This document shows positions 61,650 to 64,000 of a stretch of DNA of 64,000 nucleotides, one piece after another (the first letter of the stretch is position 1; the number at the start of each line of letters is the position of its first letter). Made by a program: the position numbers and the translations under genes. Source of the stretch: Adineta vaga (lineage: Eukaryota > Rotifera). The notes beneath the pieces are model-generated. The model was not told the DNA's origin. It saw nothing but the letters and a program-made list of their open reading frames with translations, and did no database searches. The DNA lies in NCBI GenBank assembly GCA_021613535.1, contig CP075493.1:13392001-13456000 (forward strand), read 5' to 3'.

Positions 61650-62605
61650 TACTAAATCTACTAATTCATTTAAAAAAAGAATTTCAGTAATAAAAAATGA
61701 AGACAAGCTTGAAAAAGAATGTTTTCAATGACAGGCAGTGCAATTATCATGACTTTGACTAAAAATGATTGATCCTTCGATATTTTCTCACTTACAACAG
61801 TAGGCCTTCGTTCGCACTCTCAAGTTCTGATCCCATCCCTTCAACATGAAGCCGATGGCAATAGCGTTGCCAATGATTATACCTAGTATATCGTCTGTCA
61901 TTTCTCGGAAGAGAAGAAAGAAATACTGTTGACGTCAAAGATTTCTCATTCTTGTTAAAATATTCATCGCAATAAAAATCAACTGTAAAGAAAGAAAAAC
62001 ATAATCCTAAATCTCTGCATCTACTGGCATAAGCCACGTCCTTTCTCATGTTTGAGTTTCCATCAGAAGTGTTGTCTTCCGCGATTGTGTTAAAAGCGTT
62101 TTTCTTTCTCAATTTATTTGTATGTAAGGAAGACAAAAAAACGAGCGTATGCTATGCAAAGTTTCTCGTGACGAACAAACAGCGGAAGAAAAAAAATTCT
62201 AACATACGCAACGTTATTTTGCTTTTTTACGTGCCTCGAGTCATCATTTCTAAGTATTATACAGGTAAGATGAATAATATAGTTGTATTCGATTAAAACG
62301 GTTTTTGGAAATAAACCATACTGCGTGATATGTATTTCTCATACGAGAATGTTGATGAAAACAATGGAAAAGAAATCTTGAGAGTGTGGGTGAGAGTCGA
62401 AGATAATAACGACACCCACACCCTCAAGATGGATTCAGAGGAGTAGTTTTATATATTAAAATAATTACCTGAGCAGATTCGTAGTTCTAATAAATAACCC
62501 TAAATAAAATGACATTCTAATGCCATATTTAATCAACGATTAATTGATATAAATATCATTTATTTGTTGTTTTTCAGTGAAAGAAATTCATCATATCTTG
62601 AAATA
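61650..62605. other. Intergenic, hairpin repeat inside
   Basis: No gene seen. It contains the best hairpin of the G-rich set (62,375-62,430). A TTTTTCAG acceptor-like site at about 62,577 might belong to a 5' UTR intron of the ADP-ribosyltransferase gene. Confidence 0.45.
62375..62430. repeat. Hairpin repeat, 18 bp arms
   Basis: ATCTTGAGAGTGTGGGTG (62,375-62,392) and CACCCACACCCTCAAGAT (62,413-62,430) are inverted copies with one mismatch and a 20-nt loop. This is the cleanest copy of the motif also seen at 19.4/19.7, 54.3 and 56.5 kb. Confidence 0.6.
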
Positions 62606-62612
62606 AGACGTG

Positions 62613-63920
62613 ATGTCAAAAAATCTTGAAGATTTTTCTTTGATCTGGCTGGATGATAACCTTGATGAAGATCCTGATCGCCGTGTTCGTTTACGTGGAA
62701 TAATTAATTATCTAAAGCTTTTCAAAACGTCCGATGAATGTATTCAATATATAACTTCAATAAAAAACGAGACAATTTTCTTCATTGTCTCTGGTAAATT
62801 TGGCCAATCAGTCGTTCCAATCATTCATGATATGTCACAAGTTGCTTATATTTATATTTATTGTTCAAATAAAGGTTTTCATGAAGAATGGATAAAACCA
62901 TTCAAAAAAATACGTGATGTATTGACTAATATATCAGAAGTATTTGATAAATTAAAAGATGATGTTACATCATTGCAAAAAACATTGCCACCACCAATTA
63001 CTATCTGTAATTTTATGGGTATGAAAGATAAATCTATTCAAGATTTAGATAAAGAAAGTGCAACTTTTCTATGGTTCCATTTATTAGTGGAAATTTTATT
63101 ACGTTTACCTGATTCAACAACAATTGATGCTAAAACTGAAATGTTAGATGAGTGTCGATTACATTATGATGATAATGATTTTGAATTAGGGAAAATCAAA
63201 GATTTCGAAAAGAATTATTCACCAGAAAATGCTTTACAATGGTATACACATGATTCATTTCTGTATAGATTAATCAATCGAGCATTTCGAACTGAAGATA
63301 TCGATATAATATTTAAATTTCGTTTTTTTATTTGTGATCTTTTCAATCAAATGTTAAATATTTACAATCAAACATCGAAAACTTCCGAGAATTTAACTGT
63401 CTATAGAGGTCAAATGATGACAACTGATGAATTTAACAAAATTCGACATAATGTTGATAATCTAATTTCAATAAATACTTTTTTTTCGACAACAACATCA
63501 TGTGAAATCGCTTTGTTGTTTGCTGGTGAACCCAATCACGAACCATCGATGGAATCAGTTATCTTTCAAATAGAAATCAATACAGATCTTGTTAAAAATC
63601 CATTTGTTAATTTAATTCAAGAATCCAAATATAAACATGAAAAAGAAATACTATTATCAATGGGTTTTCTATTCCGTATTGATGAGATTGATCAATTAGA
63701 CAGTGGTCATTGGTCTGTTTCATTAACCGCTGTAAATGAACAAGATACAAAAACAAATGAATTATTAACTTATCTAAAAAATGAAATCGGCGAATCCTCA
63801 ACATTATTACAATTAGGCGAATTTCTTGGTACAATGGGCGAATATAAGAAGAGTCGACATTACTATGAAATCTTACTTAAACAATTACCAATTGAACATC
63901 GAGATATAGCAGACGTTTAA
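62613..63920 (+). pseudogene. ADP-ribosyltransferase with TPR, cut by in-frame stop
   Basis: The ATG at 62613 follows an in-frame stop at 62604. The N-terminal about 130 residues (SLIWLDDNLDED...) look like a receiver-like fold. An arginine-type mono-ADP-ribosyltransferase domain follows with its R-S-E pattern: VYRGQ, INTFFSTTT and KHEKEIL (E-x-E region). NAD-dependent transfer to proteins is the family activity. TPR repeats begin at LLQLGEFLGTMGEYKKSRHYY. At 63,918-63,920 a TAA stands where TPRs have Tyr, and the same frame continues to the window end as NNLGVI...WISAVNYLEQGLEL. The product of 435 residues keeps the whole ART domain but little TPR. The full length is unknown. Confidence 0.75.
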
Positions 63921-64000
63921 AACAATCTAGGTGTTATATGTATATATACAAGTGATTGGATATCAGCAGTAAATTATTTAGAACAAGGATTAGAATTAGA

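Noticed and set aside
61792-62136. Minus-strand open frame of 114 codons
   Set aside because: Polar composition without motifs or splice context, and no similarity to any gene in the window.
1-64000. tRNA, rRNA or CRISPR features
   Set aside because: I looked for the tRNA T-loop GGTTCGAATCC pattern and for regularly spaced direct repeats and found none; tRNAscan-SE would be decisive for tRNAs.

Overview
The window looks like nuclear DNA of a bdelloid rotifer. This is inferred from AT-rich sequence, many 40-70 bp GT-AG introns, and typical families: LDLR-A/EGF/7TM receptors, FG-GAP proteins, NHL repeats, orphan 7TM receptors, ADP-ribosyltransferase-TPR proteins and a bacterial-looking glycosyltransferase. 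No database search was run. Names rest on motifs read by eye, and exon models on splice signals plus frame arithmetic.

Layout. 1-1321: 3' part of a MACPF-domain gene. 1.7-5.4 kb: a decayed 14-3-3 copy, a small 4-TM gene and an intact seven-exon 14-3-3 gene, the two 14-3-3 loci sharing a duplicated 5' half. 6.6-9.1 kb: a short-chain dehydrogenase and a 5'-truncated 7TM gene. 9.3-14.1 kb: LDLR-A/EGF/7TM receptor A. 15-18.9 kb: an EF-hand fragment, an NHL pseudogene, two small Cys-rich genes and a 7TM receptor. 19.7-26.0 kb: a 12-exon gene whose exons sum to 1827 codons plus stop; it encodes three tandem TM-ectodomain-TM modules, a further TM, a Thr-rich linker and an FG-GAP domain. 27.7-30.5 kb: a secreted FG-GAP protein with a microsatellite-encoded Ser/Thr stalk. 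30.8-31.4 kb: an unknown protein. 31.7-41.9 kb: receptors B and C. 42.5-43.4 kb: a decayed single copy of the two-TM module. 44.2-47.8 kb: an SLC16-like transporter and a 7TM receptor. 48.4-50.7 kb: a CAP pseudogene split by a perfect 264 bp palindrome, then a secreted prolyl 4-hydroxylase. 51.9-54.2 kb: an FkbM-like type II membrane protein and an O-methyltransferase. 54.6-59.7 kb: a broken 7TM gene, the glycosyltransferase and a desaturase. 60.1-61.6 kb: an HTTM-type membrane protein. 62.6 kb to the end: an ADP-ribosyltransferase whose TPR region is cut by an in-frame stop.

This is not an operon or a pathway. The common theme is cell-surface and secreted proteins, in families that duplicate and decay locally. 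At least five otherwise good genes are each broken by what equals exactly one missing base. That makes sequence or assembly error a serious alternative to true pseudogenisation, while other loci (NHL, CAP, two-TM module, 14-3-3 copy 1) carry several independent lesions and are real decay.
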